Of a stretch of DNA of 64,000 nt, positions 19,921-28,575 are shown piece by piece. The translations under genes and the position numbers were made by a program. Positions within the stretch are counted from its first letter, which is position 1; each line of letters starts with the position of its first letter. Where the stretch lies: the NCBI GenBank assembly GCA_029974595.1, contig JARKRC010000062.1:1-64000 (forward strand), written 5' to 3'. The notes under the pieces are model-generated. The model did not search any database. It was not told the origin of the DNA and was given only the letters and a program-made list of their open reading frames with translations. The stretch comes from Ereboglobus sp. (lineage in GTDB: Bacteria > Verrucomicrobiota > Verrucomicrobiia > Opitutales > Opitutaceae).

Positions 19921-21431
19921 GCGGATTTATCCTCCTCGACGATCAGGCAAAAGTCGGCCATGCGAATGACTCTGAGCGTGGCGCCGGCGGGAGCGTAGCC
20001 CATGTCGAGCCTCGCGTTGTAACGGCGGCCCTGGATTTCAACCTGTCCGCTGGGCATGAGCGCGGTCGTGGCGATTGCCTTCGCTCCGATGAGGCTGGCG
20101 GCTTGCGATGCGGCCTCCGGGGCTAGCCCGGCGATTTGCGCCGCGCCCTCGACGGCCTGGGTGACGGAGATGCGCTGGAATATCCAGCCCTTGGGCAAAA
20201 ACCGGACGACGACCGCGCCGAGGCCGAAGGAGACAAGCAGGCCGAGTATGAGATTGATGAAGGGCGTGAGCAGCGTGTCGGTTGACCATGCCACCGAGAT
20301 GGGTTCGCTCGGCCAGATGTCGGCCATGGCCCACAGGAGCGAGCCGAGCATGAACGCCACGCCCGACATGGCCAGGATCATCGTTCCGGGGAAAAAGAGC
20401 AGTTCGACAACGACCAGAATGAGCCCGACCGCAAAAACGATCATCGGTTCGTGTCCGGAAAGGCCGGCGACATAACTGCTGAGAAACACGATCGCAAGGA
20501 GCACGAGGCCGGCCACGCCGAAGAAACCGAAACCGGGCGTCTTGAACTCGATGAAAAGCGCGAGCATCCCCAAGCCGAGCAGAAGGGGCTTGATCATGCT
20601 GAGCCACTGCGCGAGCCGTTCCGACCAGGTGACTTCAAGGCGCGTGAACTCGAAATTGGACGAACCGTATTTTTGCTGGAGAAGATCCTCGATGTTTTTT
20701 GCGATTCCGGCTCCGAGGAGCGGCTGCGCGGGCGAGCCGTATTTTTTCATCGCCTCGGTGGCGGTGAGCGAAAGGAGCTCGCCCTTTGATTTGAGCGTTT
20801 CGCCGTCGATGATGAGTTCGTAATCCTTGTCGATCATCGCGGAAACGACTTCGCCGCGATAGGTGTGACCCTCGGTGGTGGCGCGGATTTTTGCGCGCAA
20901 AAAGCTGTTTATCTTGAGCCGCATCGTTTCGGGGATGTCCTGGCCTTCGGATGTGACCGCCGCCGCCGCGCCGATGACGCCGCCGGGCGCGAACCAGATT
21001 TCGTCCGTGGCCGCTGAGATGAACGCGCCCGCGGACATCGCCTCGTCGTTTATGTAGGTGACGGTGCGTCCCGAAAATTTCGAGAGCGCCTCCATCATGT
21101 CCATCGCGACCCCCGCCGAGCCGCCCGGGGTTTTCATGTCGAGGATGACGACATGGATGTTTTTTTCCTCCGCCTCCTTGAGGCCGCGGCGAAGGATATA
21201 CAAGACCGGGGCGTCAATGGCCTCACGCACGTCTATGACCATGACGCGCGCCTTTTCTCCGTCGGCGGGCAATTTGGGCGCGCGCGTTGTGCCTCCGCCG
21301 TTTTCAGGGGCGTTTTTTTCCGCGCTTTCAGTTCCTGTCGGTCCGGGCGACGGCGATGTGTTCGTGAGGGCCGGGCAGGCGAGGGCCAGCGCCAGGGTTG
21401 CAAACAAAATTGTGGTCAGGGATCGAAGCAT
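19917..21431 (-). CDS. NfeD long form: ClpP-like membrane serine protease
   Basis: The 504-residue protein has a signal peptide, an exported ClpP/crotonase-type protease domain (about 60-260) with ILDMKTPGGSAGVAMDMMEA and the nucleophile region DEAMSAGAFISAA, then four to five membrane helices (about 280-430) and a C-terminal OB-fold. Such 1510-N type proteins are Ser/Lys proteases that act on membrane proteins next to flotillins. ATG 21431 (MLRSLTTIL) was chosen because it gives a clean signal peptide. Operon order is nfeD-long, nfeD-short, floA. Confidence 0.92.
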   Translation of the reverse strand: MLRSLTTILFATLALALACPALTNTSPSPGPTGTESAEKNAPENGGGTTRAPKLPADGEKARVMVIDVREAIDAPVLYILRRGLKEAEEKNIHVVILDMKTPGGSAGVAMDMMEALSKFSGRTVTYINDEAMSAGAFISAATDEIWFAPGGVIGAAAAVTSEGQDIPETMRLKINSFLRAKIRATTEGHTYRGEVVSAMIDKDYELIIDGETLKSKGELLSLTATEAMKKYGSPAQPLLGAGIAKNIEDLLQQKYGSSNFEFTRLEVTWSERLAQWLSMIKPLLLGLGMLALFIEFKTPGFGFFGVAGLVLLAIVFLSSYVAGLSGHEPMIVFAVGLILVVVELLFFPGTMILAMSGVAFMLGSLLWAMADIWPSEPISVAWSTDTLLTPFINLILGLLVSFGLGAVVVRFLPKGWIFQRISVTQAVEGAAQIAGLAPEAASQAASLIGAKAIATTALMPSGQVEIQGRRYNARLDMGYAPAGATLRVIRMADFCLIVEEDKSA

Positions 21432-21564
21432 GAAAGTGCGTGAATGTTGAGTTGCCGTTCGGGGTAACGCAAGCTCCGCGCCACCCATTCGCATTCGAAA
21501 TGCGAAGATTTTTCCTAAAAATACTTTGCCTATCATCACCTTGGAGGCCTAACAAGGAAGCACC
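21432..21564. promoter_or_regulatory. Divergent promoter region nfeD / aldose epimerase
   Basis: The gap holds the inverted repeat TTCGCATTCGAAATGCGAA (about 21487-21505) between two divergent genes, a possible operator. AAGGAAG before 21565 is a good ribosome-binding site. Confidence 0.35.
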
Positions 21565-22497
21565 ATGGAAAAAGTCCCTTATCTCGGCAAAGAACTTACG
21601 CGCTGGCAGGTCGGCAACTCGACTTTTCTTGGAATTCCCGAAATGGGCGCGCGCCTCATGCACTGGCATGTGACACTTGGCGACGGCACGGTGCGCGATG
21701 TGCTTTACTGGCCGGATTTGAAAGACATCAACGACTTTGCGATGCTGAAGGGCGGCAATCCCGTGCTGTTTCCCTTCTGCGGGCGCAGTTTTGACGGCGG
21801 GGACATTCATTTCTGGCGCTCCGCCGACGGCGTGCGCCGTCCGATGCCCATCCACGGCATCGCCCGTCAGGGAAAATTCGAAGTGCTCCGCTGCGACGAG
21901 CGCGGCTTTTCGGCGCAACTGATCCCCGACGACGCGGCCCGTGAGAGCTATCCGTTCGATTACGAATTCGTCGTCACCTATCGTTTCGAGGCGCTCAAGC
22001 TCTTCTGCGAATACTCGCTGCGCAACCTCGGCGGCCAGCCGATTCCGTGGAGCGCCGGGCATCATTTTTATTTCGCTCTGCCCTGGAACGACGGACTGAA
22101 ACGCGAGGACTACGTGATCCGCATTCCCGCGGCCAGGACGATGAAGCAGGACTTCGCCACCGGCAAACTCATCGCTCCGGGGCCCAAGTTCAAGGCCGTG
22201 GAATCCATGGGCAATCCGCTCCTGCTCGACACGTTTCACACCGCGCTTGAAAACAACACCGTCACCTTCGGCCCGAAAAACAAGGAGAACCCCGGCGAGA
22301 TTTCCGTGAAAATCGGCACCGCCAGGGTGCCGGATCCAAACGCGGTCTTTGTGACATGGACGCTTGATGACAAGGCGCCTTACTACTGCGTCGAGCCTTG
22401 GATGGGGCCGGCGAATGCGCCGGGCAACGGCACCGGCCTCCACTGGGTCATGCCCGGACAGACGCAGAGTTTCGTTGTCGAGGTCGAGGTAAAATAA
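21565..22497 (+). CDS. Aldose 1-epimerase family protein
   Basis: The 310-residue protein has a galactose-mutarotase-like beta fold: HGIARQGKFEVLRCDE carries one conserved His, WSAGHHFYFALPW the second, and EPWMGPANAPGNGTGLHWVMPGQ the C-terminal catalytic region. It probably interconverts anomers of a free sugar or a hexose 6-phosphate in the cytoplasm. No signal peptide is visible. It appears monocistronic; the specific sugar is not known. Confidence 0.85.
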   Translation: MEKVPYLGKELTRWQVGNSTFLGIPEMGARLMHWHVTLGDGTVRDVLYWPDLKDINDFAMLKGGNPVLFPFCGRSFDGGDIHFWRSADGVRRPMPIHGIARQGKFEVLRCDERGFSAQLIPDDAARESYPFDYEFVVTYRFEALKLFCEYSLRNLGGQPIPWSAGHHFYFALPWNDGLKREDYVIRIPAARTMKQDFATGKLIAPGPKFKAVESMGNPLLLDTFHTALENNTVTFGPKNKENPGEISVKIGTARVPDPNAVFVTWTLDDKAPYYCVEPWMGPANAPGNGTGLHWVMPGQTQSFVVEVEVK

Positions 22498-22582
22498 GTT
22501 TTCGCGGGTCGCCGCATTCCCGGCATTTATTTCACGTTACAAATGCCGCGGGAGCGCGCCATACTCCGCATCCAATCAAATC

Positions 22583-23161
22583 ATGTTTTGTCCAGCGCCA
22601 GTCCTTGCGTTCCTTGATGTCGGCGGCCCGGAGATGCTCCTCATCTTCGTGCTCATTCTGGTTTTGTTCGGAGGCAAACGCATGCCCGAGCTTGCGCGCA
22701 ACCTCGGCAAATCGCTCCGCGACTTCAAGCGCGCCCGCGAGGGCGTGGAAGAGCAGATCAAGCGCGCGCTCGACGAGGATCCCGCCCCGGCCAAACGTCC
22801 CAAAAAATTGCGCAAACCCAAGCCCGAGCCCGCCACGACGACACCGGAGGACACCGGTGTTTACGATGACGCCGCCAAGGCCGCCGGCGCCGCCGCGACG
22901 ACAGCCGCAAGCGCCACGGATCCGGCTGATCCCGCGCCGTCCGACGAGCCCGAATCCCAGCCGGACGAAAACGAGGACGATTACGATGTCGATCCCTACG
23001 AGGACGAATACATAGGAGGCACCGACGAGTCGGATACCGGCGCGCACGGTTCCGAGGAGTCGCAGACCGGCGAGGCGGAATCCGCCCCGGAAGAGCCGGC
23101 GGCGGATGAGCCGGAAAAGAAAAAAGACGATACAGACGCCTCCGACGGCGGCGGCATTTGA
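22583..23161 (+). CDS. tatA: Twin-arginine translocase subunit TatA/TatE family
   Basis: The 192-residue protein has one N-terminal membrane helix (MLLIFVLILVLFGGKRMPELARNLG, residues about 18-40) followed by an amphipathic helix, the hallmark of TatA/E pore subunits. The C-terminal tail, from about residue 65, is far longer than usual and strongly acidic, rich in Ala, Pro, Glu and Asp. No tatC is present in the window. A short Smr-domain gene overlaps its end. Confidence 0.88.
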   Translation: MFCPAPVLAFLDVGGPEMLLIFVLILVLFGGKRMPELARNLGKSLRDFKRAREGVEEQIKRALDEDPAPAKRPKKLRKPKPEPATTTPEDTGVYDDAAKAAGAAATTAASATDPADPAPSDEPESQPDENEDDYDVDPYEDEYIGGTDESDTGAHGSEESQTGEAESAPEEPAADEPEKKKDDTDASDGGGI

Positions 23162-23166
23162 GCAAA

Positions 23167-23520
23167 ATGGCCTCCATGTCCCGCGACGCCGAAGAGAGTC
23201 CTGAAAACAATCCCCGGGACGGCGGGCCGGTTCGCATTCCGATAAGCGGCGAGCTGGATTTGCACACATTTTTGCCGCGTGAAACCGCGCAGGTGATCGA
23301 CGCCTATATCGAGGCCTGTCTCGAACGCGGCATCGGCGCCGTACGCATCATCCACGGCAAAGGCACGGGAACGCTGCGCGAAACCGTCCACGCGCATTTG
23401 CGCCGGCACGCGTCGGTGGAAAGTTTCCGGCTCGGCGACGAAACCAGTGGCGGCTGGGGCGCGACGTTGGCACGCTTGAAAAAACAGCAGCCGCCTGCAG
23501 GCGCTGCTTGTGAAGATTGA
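23167..23520 (+). CDS. Small Smr-domain protein
   Basis: The protein of about 117 residues is almost entirely an Smr (MutS2 C-terminal) domain: LDLH near residue 28 and RIIHGKGTGTLRETVHAHL near 60 are the two family motifs. Smr domains bind or nick branched nucleic acid or act on RNA. A TTG at 23158 would overlap the tatA stop; ATG 23167 is equally possible. It sits between tatA and an unrelated hypothetical gene, so co-expression with tatA is likely but the functional link is unclear. Confidence 0.8.
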   Translation: MASMSRDAEESPENNPRDGGPVRIPISGELDLHTFLPRETAQVIDAYIEACLERGIGAVRIIHGKGTGTLRETVHAHLRRHASVESFRLGDETSGGWGATLARLKKQQPPAGAACED

Positions 23521-23552
23521 CGCGCGACCGGCTTTCAAGGAAAAGAGAGGGC

Positions 23553-24035
23553 ATGAACATCACGCTTTCTCGGAAGGAATTCACCCGGCTGGTCGAACTC
23601 GTTTACATGGGCACGGAGGTTGCCTGGGGAGCCGACCGCGATGACGGGCCCTACGTGAAACGCTATGACGAGCTTGCCAGAAAAATCTACAAGCTCGCCG
23701 CCGAGGACAAGGACGGCCGTCCCGAATACGTGGAGGATTCGGAGGCCGGCGACGAATACGAGCCGTCGCTGCGGCTCGAAACCGATTCGCCCGCCTGCCA
23801 TGCGCTGGAGCGCTACGAGAATCATACTTTTTGGGAAGCGCTCATCTCGCGGCTTGCCGAGCGCGATGCGGAGCGCGAGGAGACGCGCAATCCGCCGTCC
23901 GCGACGGACCCGGACGCGTTGCTTCAGGCGCAGATCGACCTGGAGAAAAAAATCGAGGATCGCTACCGCGCGGAGTTCGTGAAGAACGACCTTGAAAATG
24001 TTTTCGTGATGTTCGGTTCCGACCGGCTCTCGTAG
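23553..24035 (+). CDS. Hypothetical protein
   Basis: The 160-residue soluble, acidic protein has no recognised family. It begins MNITLSRKEFTRLVELVYMG and contains alternating charged helices; the C-terminus EFVKNDLENVFVMFGSD is hydrophobic at intervals. AAGGAAAAGAGAGGG before the ATG is a strong ribosome-binding site, and the codon pattern matches neighbouring genes, so it is probably real. Confidence 0.7.
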   Translation: MNITLSRKEFTRLVELVYMGTEVAWGADRDDGPYVKRYDELARKIYKLAAEDKDGRPEYVEDSEAGDEYEPSLRLETDSPACHALERYENHTFWEALISRLAERDAEREETRNPPSATDPDALLQAQIDLEKKIEDRYRAEFVKNDLENVFVMFGSDRLS

Positions 24036-24054
24036 AGGCGTTTGATAAATCACC

Positions 24055-24208
24055 GAAGGATTCACCACAAAGGCACAAAGGTCACGAAGGCCGGAAAAGG
24101 AGGAAGGACAAAAGTCGGAGGGGAACGCACGCGTCTCATTTTCCGATCTCTGTCTTCTGCCTTGTCTGTTCTTCGCGCCCTTTGTGCCTTTGTGGTGAAT
24201 CTTTCCGC
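24055..24208. repeat. Dispersed inverted repeat (TTCACCACAAAGGCACAAAGG family)
   Basis: GATTCACCACAAAGGCACAA (24060-24079) is the inverse of TTTGTGCCTTTGTGGTGAATC (24180-24200). The loop holds the stock sequence CGATCTCTGTCTTCTGCC that also occurs near 155. It separates two convergent genes and may act as a terminator. Confidence 0.75.
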
Positions 24209-24216
24209 ACACAAGG

Positions 24217-24978
24217 CTATCGCAGCAGCAGGTTCAACCCGGCGAGGGCACCGAGCGCGAGCGTGACATTTTCGAAAGCCTTCTGGTTGATCCGGCCAAG
24301 TATCCACCGACCCAATATGGCGCCGAGCAGCACGGCGGGGATCAGCAGCGCGTTGAACTTGAGGGAATCGAAATTGATCAGGCCGAGCGACACCATGAAC
24401 GGCACCTTGAACCAGTTGAGGATCATGAAAAACACGGCATTCGTGCCGACGAACTCCATTTTTGGCAGGCGCATCGCGAGGAAATAAATCACAGCGAGCG
24501 GGCCTGCGGCATTGGCGATGAGCGTGGTGAAACCCGCAAGCGCGCCGATCATCGGCGCAAACCAGAAGGGGAGGGCGGGATCCCCGGTGATGCCGGCAGC
24601 GGCGCGTCGTGATGCGCGCCAGCGACGCCAGATGTGCATGGCCGAAAGCGCGACGATGATCGCCCCGGTGAGCGTGCGCGCCTGGGTGTCGTCAATGCGC
24701 CCCATCGCAAACCAGCCGCCGAGCACGCCGAGCGCGGCCCAAGGGAAAAGTTTCCAAAAGTGCGACCAGCGCATGTGGCGCCTGTAGGCGATGACGGCGA
24801 TCACGTCGCCGGCAATAAGCAATGGCAGCACGATCCCCGACGCCTGCTTCGCGCTTGGCAGCACGCTCGCAAAAATCGCGACAAACAAAATGCCGAGCCC
24901 GGCGATGCCGGTCTTGGAAACGCCGACGAGGAGCGCCGCCAGAAAAACGACGGCCCATTGCCAGGTGTCGAGGGGCAT
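24217..24978 (-). CDS. TSUP family permease (TauE/SafE)
   Basis: The 253-residue inner-membrane protein has about eight hydrophobic helices, starting WAVVFLAALLVGVSKTGIAGLG, the typical N-terminal TauE/SafE motif, and a second half-repeat around PMIGALAGFTTLIANAAGPLAVIYFL. Family members export or import sulfite, sulfoacetate or other small organic acids. The sulfate-activation genes lie 2.2 kb away beyond glnS, so a sulfur role is plausible but not demonstrated. It ends convergently with the preceding gene. Confidence 0.87.
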   Translation of the reverse strand: MPLDTWQWAVVFLAALLVGVSKTGIAGLGILFVAIFASVLPSAKQASGIVLPLLIAGDVIAVIAYRRHMRWSHFWKLFPWAALGVLGGWFAMGRIDDTQARTLTGAIIVALSAMHIWRRWRASRRAAAGITGDPALPFWFAPMIGALAGFTTLIANAAGPLAVIYFLAMRLPKMEFVGTNAVFFMILNWFKVPFMVSLGLINFDSLKFNALLIPAVLLGAILGRWILGRINQKAFENVTLALGALAGLNLLLR

Positions 24979-24984
24979 GTCGTC

Positions 24985-26871
24985 TTATTTGGCCCAGGTG
25001 TCCTTGAGGGTGATGGTGCGGTTGAAGACGAGGCGGGCGGGGGTGCTATCGCGGGAATCCAAGGCGAAATAACCGAGGCGCTCGAATTGGTAGCGGTCGG
25101 CGTGGGTTGCTCCGGCGAGCGAGGGTTCGAGCTTGGCGGTGACGATTTCGACGGACTTGGGGTTGATGTGATCAAGATAATTGTCGTCGGCTCCGGGCTC
25201 GGCGACGGTGAAGAGGCGGTCGTAGAGGCGGACCTCGGCGTCGATGGCGTGCGCGGCGCTCACCCAGTGGATCGTGCCCTTGACCTTGCGATCGACATTG
25301 GGCTGGCCGGCCCGGGTGGTAAGATCGGCGGTGCAGCGGAGTTCGACGAGTTTGCCGGATGCGTCTTTTATGATTTCGTCGAGTTTGATGATGCACGCGT
25401 ATTTGAGGCGCACTTCGCCGCCGGGTTTGAGGCGGAAATATTTCGGCGGGGGAATCTCGGCAAAATCGTCCGCCTCGATGTAAACCTCGCGGGTGAGCGA
25501 AACCGGGCGGGAGCCGAGGGCGGGGTTGCCGGGGTGGTTGGTGGCGTGGCACTCGATGGTCTCGCCGGGAGCGATGTTGGTGAGGACGATTCTTATGGGA
25601 TTGAGCACGGCGAGGCGACGGTGGGCGGAGGCGTTGAGTTCGTCGCGGATGGCGTTTTCGTAAACGGCGAGCTCGGTGAGGGAGTCGTATTTCGTGACGC
25701 CGATGTTGTAGGCGAAATTGCGGATGGCGGCGGCGGGGATGCCGCGGCGGCGGATGCCGGCGATCGTGGGCATGCGGGGATCGTCCCAGCCGTTGACAAC
25801 GCCTTCCTTCACGAGGCGCATGAGGCGGCGTTTGCTGAAGAGGGTGTAGGCGAGGTTGAGTTTCGCAAATTCGTATTGGTGCGGAAGCGGGCGGGGGAGA
25901 TCGAGGGCTTCGAGAATCCAGTCGTAGAGGGGGCGGTGGACGACGAACTCAAGCGTGCAGATGGAATGCGTGATGCCCTCGATGTAGTCGGAGAGGCAGT
26001 GCGCGTAGTCGTAAAGTGGATACACGCACCATTTGTCGCCGGCGTGGTGGTGGGCGGTGTGGCGGATGCGGTAGAGCAGGGGGTCGCGGAGCCAGACATT
26101 GGGCGAGGCCATGTCGATGCGGGCGCGAAGGGTGCGCGCACCGTCGGAAAATTCGCCCGCGCGCATGCGGCGGAAAAGGTCGAGATTTTCCTCGATGCCG
26201 CGGTCGCGCCAGGGGCTGGGCTTGCCGGGTTTGTCGGGGGCGCCGCGGTATTCGTCGGTTTGCTCGGGGGTGAGGTCGCAGACGTAGGCTTTGCCCTTGA
26301 TGATGAGTTGCTCGGCGTAGGCGTAGAGGGCGTCGAAGTAGTCGGAGGCGAAGAAGGGGGAGAATGCGGAATGCGGATTTCGGAGTGCGGAATGATCGGA
26401 CGCAAGCGGCGCATTTTGCCCTGCCTCGGTTTGTGATTCCGCATTCCGCATTCCGCATTCCGCATTTTGATTTGCGGCGGGGAGATGGTAGTCGAGTTTG
26501 CCGTCGGGAGTGGTGCTTGCGCGCGGATGGGCGTGGGGCGTGACGAGGCCGAGGTTTTTGTCGGCCCAGCCGGAGATGAGCCAATTGACGTCCTCGGTGA
26601 TGGATTCGACGTATTCGACTTCTTCCTTGGCCGGGTTGGTGTCGTCCATGCGGAGGTTGCAGATGCCGCCGTTTTCGAGGGCGATGCCGAAGTTGAGGCA
26701 GATGGACTTGGCGTGTCCGAGGTGGAGATAGCCGTTGGGTTCGGGCGGAAAACGGGTGATGATTTTCGGGTAGCGTTTTTGCGCAACGTCTTCGGCGACG
26801 ATATCGCGGATGAAATCGGTAGGAGCGGCGGGCGTTGCGTTGGTGCTGGCGGCGGTGTTTTCTGCGGACAT
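24985..26871 (-). CDS. glnS: Glutaminyl-tRNA synthetase
   Basis: The 628-residue class I enzyme charges tRNA-Gln. The HIGH-like motif is in RFPPEPNGYLHLGHAKSI (about residue 40), the KMSKS-like motif is LFSKRRLMRLV, and ARIDMASPN plus DPLLYRIRH follow the normal GlnS plan. An anticodon-binding beta domain forms the last 200 residues. About 40 residues from PAANQNAECGMRNAESQ to NPHSAFSPF are encoded by an inserted inverted repeat just before the ASDYFD helix and are absent from normal GlnS. ATG 26871 (MSAENTA) was chosen over a longer frame that runs into low-complexity sequence. Confidence 0.95.
   Translation of the reverse strand: MSAENTAASTNATPAAPTDFIRDIVAEDVAQKRYPKIITRFPPEPNGYLHLGHAKSICLNFGIALENGGICNLRMDDTNPAKEEVEYVESITEDVNWLISGWADKNLGLVTPHAHPRASTTPDGKLDYHLPAANQNAECGMRNAESQTEAGQNAPLASDHSALRNPHSAFSPFFASDYFDALYAYAEQLIIKGKAYVCDLTPEQTDEYRGAPDKPGKPSPWRDRGIEENLDLFRRMRAGEFSDGARTLRARIDMASPNVWLRDPLLYRIRHTAHHHAGDKWCVYPLYDYAHCLSDYIEGITHSICTLEFVVHRPLYDWILEALDLPRPLPHQYEFAKLNLAYTLFSKRRLMRLVKEGVVNGWDDPRMPTIAGIRRRGIPAAAIRNFAYNIGVTKYDSLTELAVYENAIRDELNASAHRRLAVLNPIRIVLTNIAPGETIECHATNHPGNPALGSRPVSLTREVYIEADDFAEIPPPKYFRLKPGGEVRLKYACIIKLDEIIKDASGKLVELRCTADLTTRAGQPNVDRKVKGTIHWVSAAHAIDAEVRLYDRLFTVAEPGADDNYLDHINPKSVEIVTAKLEPSLAGATHADRYQFERLGYFALDSRDSTPARLVFNRTITLKDTWAK
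26361..26476. repeat. In-frame GAATGCGG inverted repeat inside glnS
   Basis: The left arm GAATGCGGAATGCGGATTTC and the right arm of stacked ATTCCGC units form an inverted repeat of about 115 bases. The left arm nearly matches the repeat inside ispG (10652-10697). It keeps the glnS frame open. Confidence 0.8.
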
Positions 26872-27049
26872 GGAAAAGGGGCTACTTAAAGCGGGTGTGC
26901 GCAGAAAAGGGAAGTGTGAAGAGAGAAGAGTGAAGAAGTAAAAGTGGCGCACGCCGGGAGGCGTGCGAGTCGGGAGCGCGGTCCGCCACAAAAACAGGCG
27001 ACGAAGGGCGTCAGCCGCGGCCCGAAAGATGCGGCTGTGGAACAGGCTG

Positions 27050-27072
27050 TTTGTAACGTATTACGTTACAAA
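27050..27072. promoter_or_regulatory. Perfect 11-bp-arm palindrome, operator-like
   Basis: TTTGTAACGTA is followed by a single T and then its exact inverse TACGTTACAAA. The site lies about 180 bases upstream of glnS and 68 bases beyond the cysN stop. The form suits a dimeric repressor (LacI or TetR type), but no regulator gene is nearby. Confidence 0.5.
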
Positions 27073-27139
27073 CGGTTTTTCGCAAATGACTCCTTGTCGG
27101 GGAACTGGAGCTTGGCGCTGCTGTTTTTTTGCTCCTTGC

Positions 27140-28384
27140 TTACAGGATCATGCCTGCGGCGAGGGTGGCGTTGGTGGCTTCGTCAATGAGGATGAAACTG
27201 CCCGTCTGGCGGTTGCGATGATAGGGATCGGCATGGAGCGGAGCAGTCGTGCGCAGACGTATGCGGGCGATGTCGTTCATCGCGATGTTGTCGAGGCCGG
27301 TTTCGATTTTGTGAAGGGTGTTGATGTCGATTTTGTAGCGGACTTGTTTCACGAGCGCCTTCATCTCGGCGGCGGTGTGGCGGAGAATGTAGCGGCCGGA
27401 GGGCTGGAGTTTTTTGTCCGAGAACCAGCAGATCATCGCCTCGATATCCTGCGTGCTGGCGGGCGGGTTGTTCGGTTTCACGAGCACGTCGCCCCGGGAA
27501 ATATCGATGTCGTTTTCGAGGGTGATGACGGCGCTCATCGGCGCGAAAGCTTCGGCAACGGGGCCGTCGGGGCCGTTGAGCGTCTTGATGCGCGAGGTGA
27601 AGCCGGAGGGGAGCGCGACAATCGGGTCGCCGGGTTTGAAGACGCCGCCGGCGATGCGTCCGGCGTAGCCGCGGAAATCGTGGTTCGCATCGTCGTTGGG
27701 GCGGATGACGAGTTGCACGGGAAACCGGGCGTCGATGAGATTGGCGTCGCTGGCGATGAAGGTGTTTTCGAGCGTGTAGAGAAGCGGCGAGCCCTGATAC
27801 CAGGGCATGCGCGCGGATTTCTCGACGACGTTATCGCCGTGGAGCGCGCTGATGGGGATGAACTTGATGTCGGGGATTTCGAGGCGCGAGGCGAATCCGG
27901 TGTATTTGGAGACGATGCCGTCGAAGGTTTCCTGCGAAAAATCGACGAGGTCCATTTTGTTTACGCAAACAACGACGTGGGGAATACGGAGGAGCGAGGC
28001 GATGAAGGAATGGCGGAGGGTTTGCTCGACGATGCCGTGCCGGGCGTCGATGAGGATGATGGCCAGGTTGGCGGTCGATGCGCCGGTGACCATGTTGCGC
28101 GTGTACTGGATGTGGCCGGGGGTGTCGGCGATGATGAACTTGCGACGGGGCGTGGCAAAGTAGCGGTAGGCGACGTCGATGGTGATGCCTTGTTCGCGTT
28201 CGGCGCGAAGGCCGTCGGTGAGGAGGGACAGGTTAAGGTGTTCCTCTCCGCGTTGCTCGGTGAGGGTCTCGATGTTTTCGAGCTGGTCTTCGAAGATGGA
28301 TTTTGAGTCGTAGAGAAGGCGTCCGATAAGCGTCGATTTGCCGTCGTCGACGGAGCCTGCGGTGGTAAAACGGAGAAGGTCCAT
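27140..28384 (-). CDS. cysN: Sulfate adenylyltransferase subunit 1 (GTPase)
   Basis: The 414-residue EF-Tu-like GTPase drives sulfate activation to APS with CysD. The GTP motifs are GSVDDGKSTLIGR (G1), DTPGHIQYTRNM (G3) and NKMD (G4), followed by two beta-barrel domains. The start ATG 28384 (MDLLRFTTAGS) fits the family; an upstream in-frame extension reads through a (CT)n tract and is not expected to be protein. Operon order on the minus strand is cysC, cysD, cysN. There is no CysH or sulfite reductase in the window. Confidence 0.95.
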   Translation of the reverse strand: MDLLRFTTAGSVDDGKSTLIGRLLYDSKSIFEDQLENIETLTEQRGEEHLNLSLLTDGLRAEREQGITIDVAYRYFATPRRKFIIADTPGHIQYTRNMVTGASTANLAIILIDARHGIVEQTLRHSFIASLLRIPHVVVCVNKMDLVDFSQETFDGIVSKYTGFASRLEIPDIKFIPISALHGDNVVEKSARMPWYQGSPLLYTLENTFIASDANLIDARFPVQLVIRPNDDANHDFRGYAGRIAGGVFKPGDPIVALPSGFTSRIKTLNGPDGPVAEAFAPMSAVITLENDIDISRGDVLVKPNNPPASTQDIEAMICWFSDKKLQPSGRYILRHTAAEMKALVKQVRYKIDINTLHKIETGLDNIAMNDIARIRLRTTAPLHADPYHRNRQTGSFILIDEATNATLAAGMIL

Positions 28385-28431
28385 GGATGTGATGTGATAT
28401 GTGTGTGTAGCGTGATTTGCGTGAAGGATGC

Positions 28432-28572
<141 letters not shown>

Positions 28573-28575
<3 letters not shown>

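Noticed and set aside
24634-26436. A 600-residue plus-strand frame opposite glnS
   Set aside because: It is an antisense shadow of a clear glnS gene; high GC keeps the opposite frame open. The residue make-up (Gly, Val, Asp, Glu runs) is typical of such shadows.
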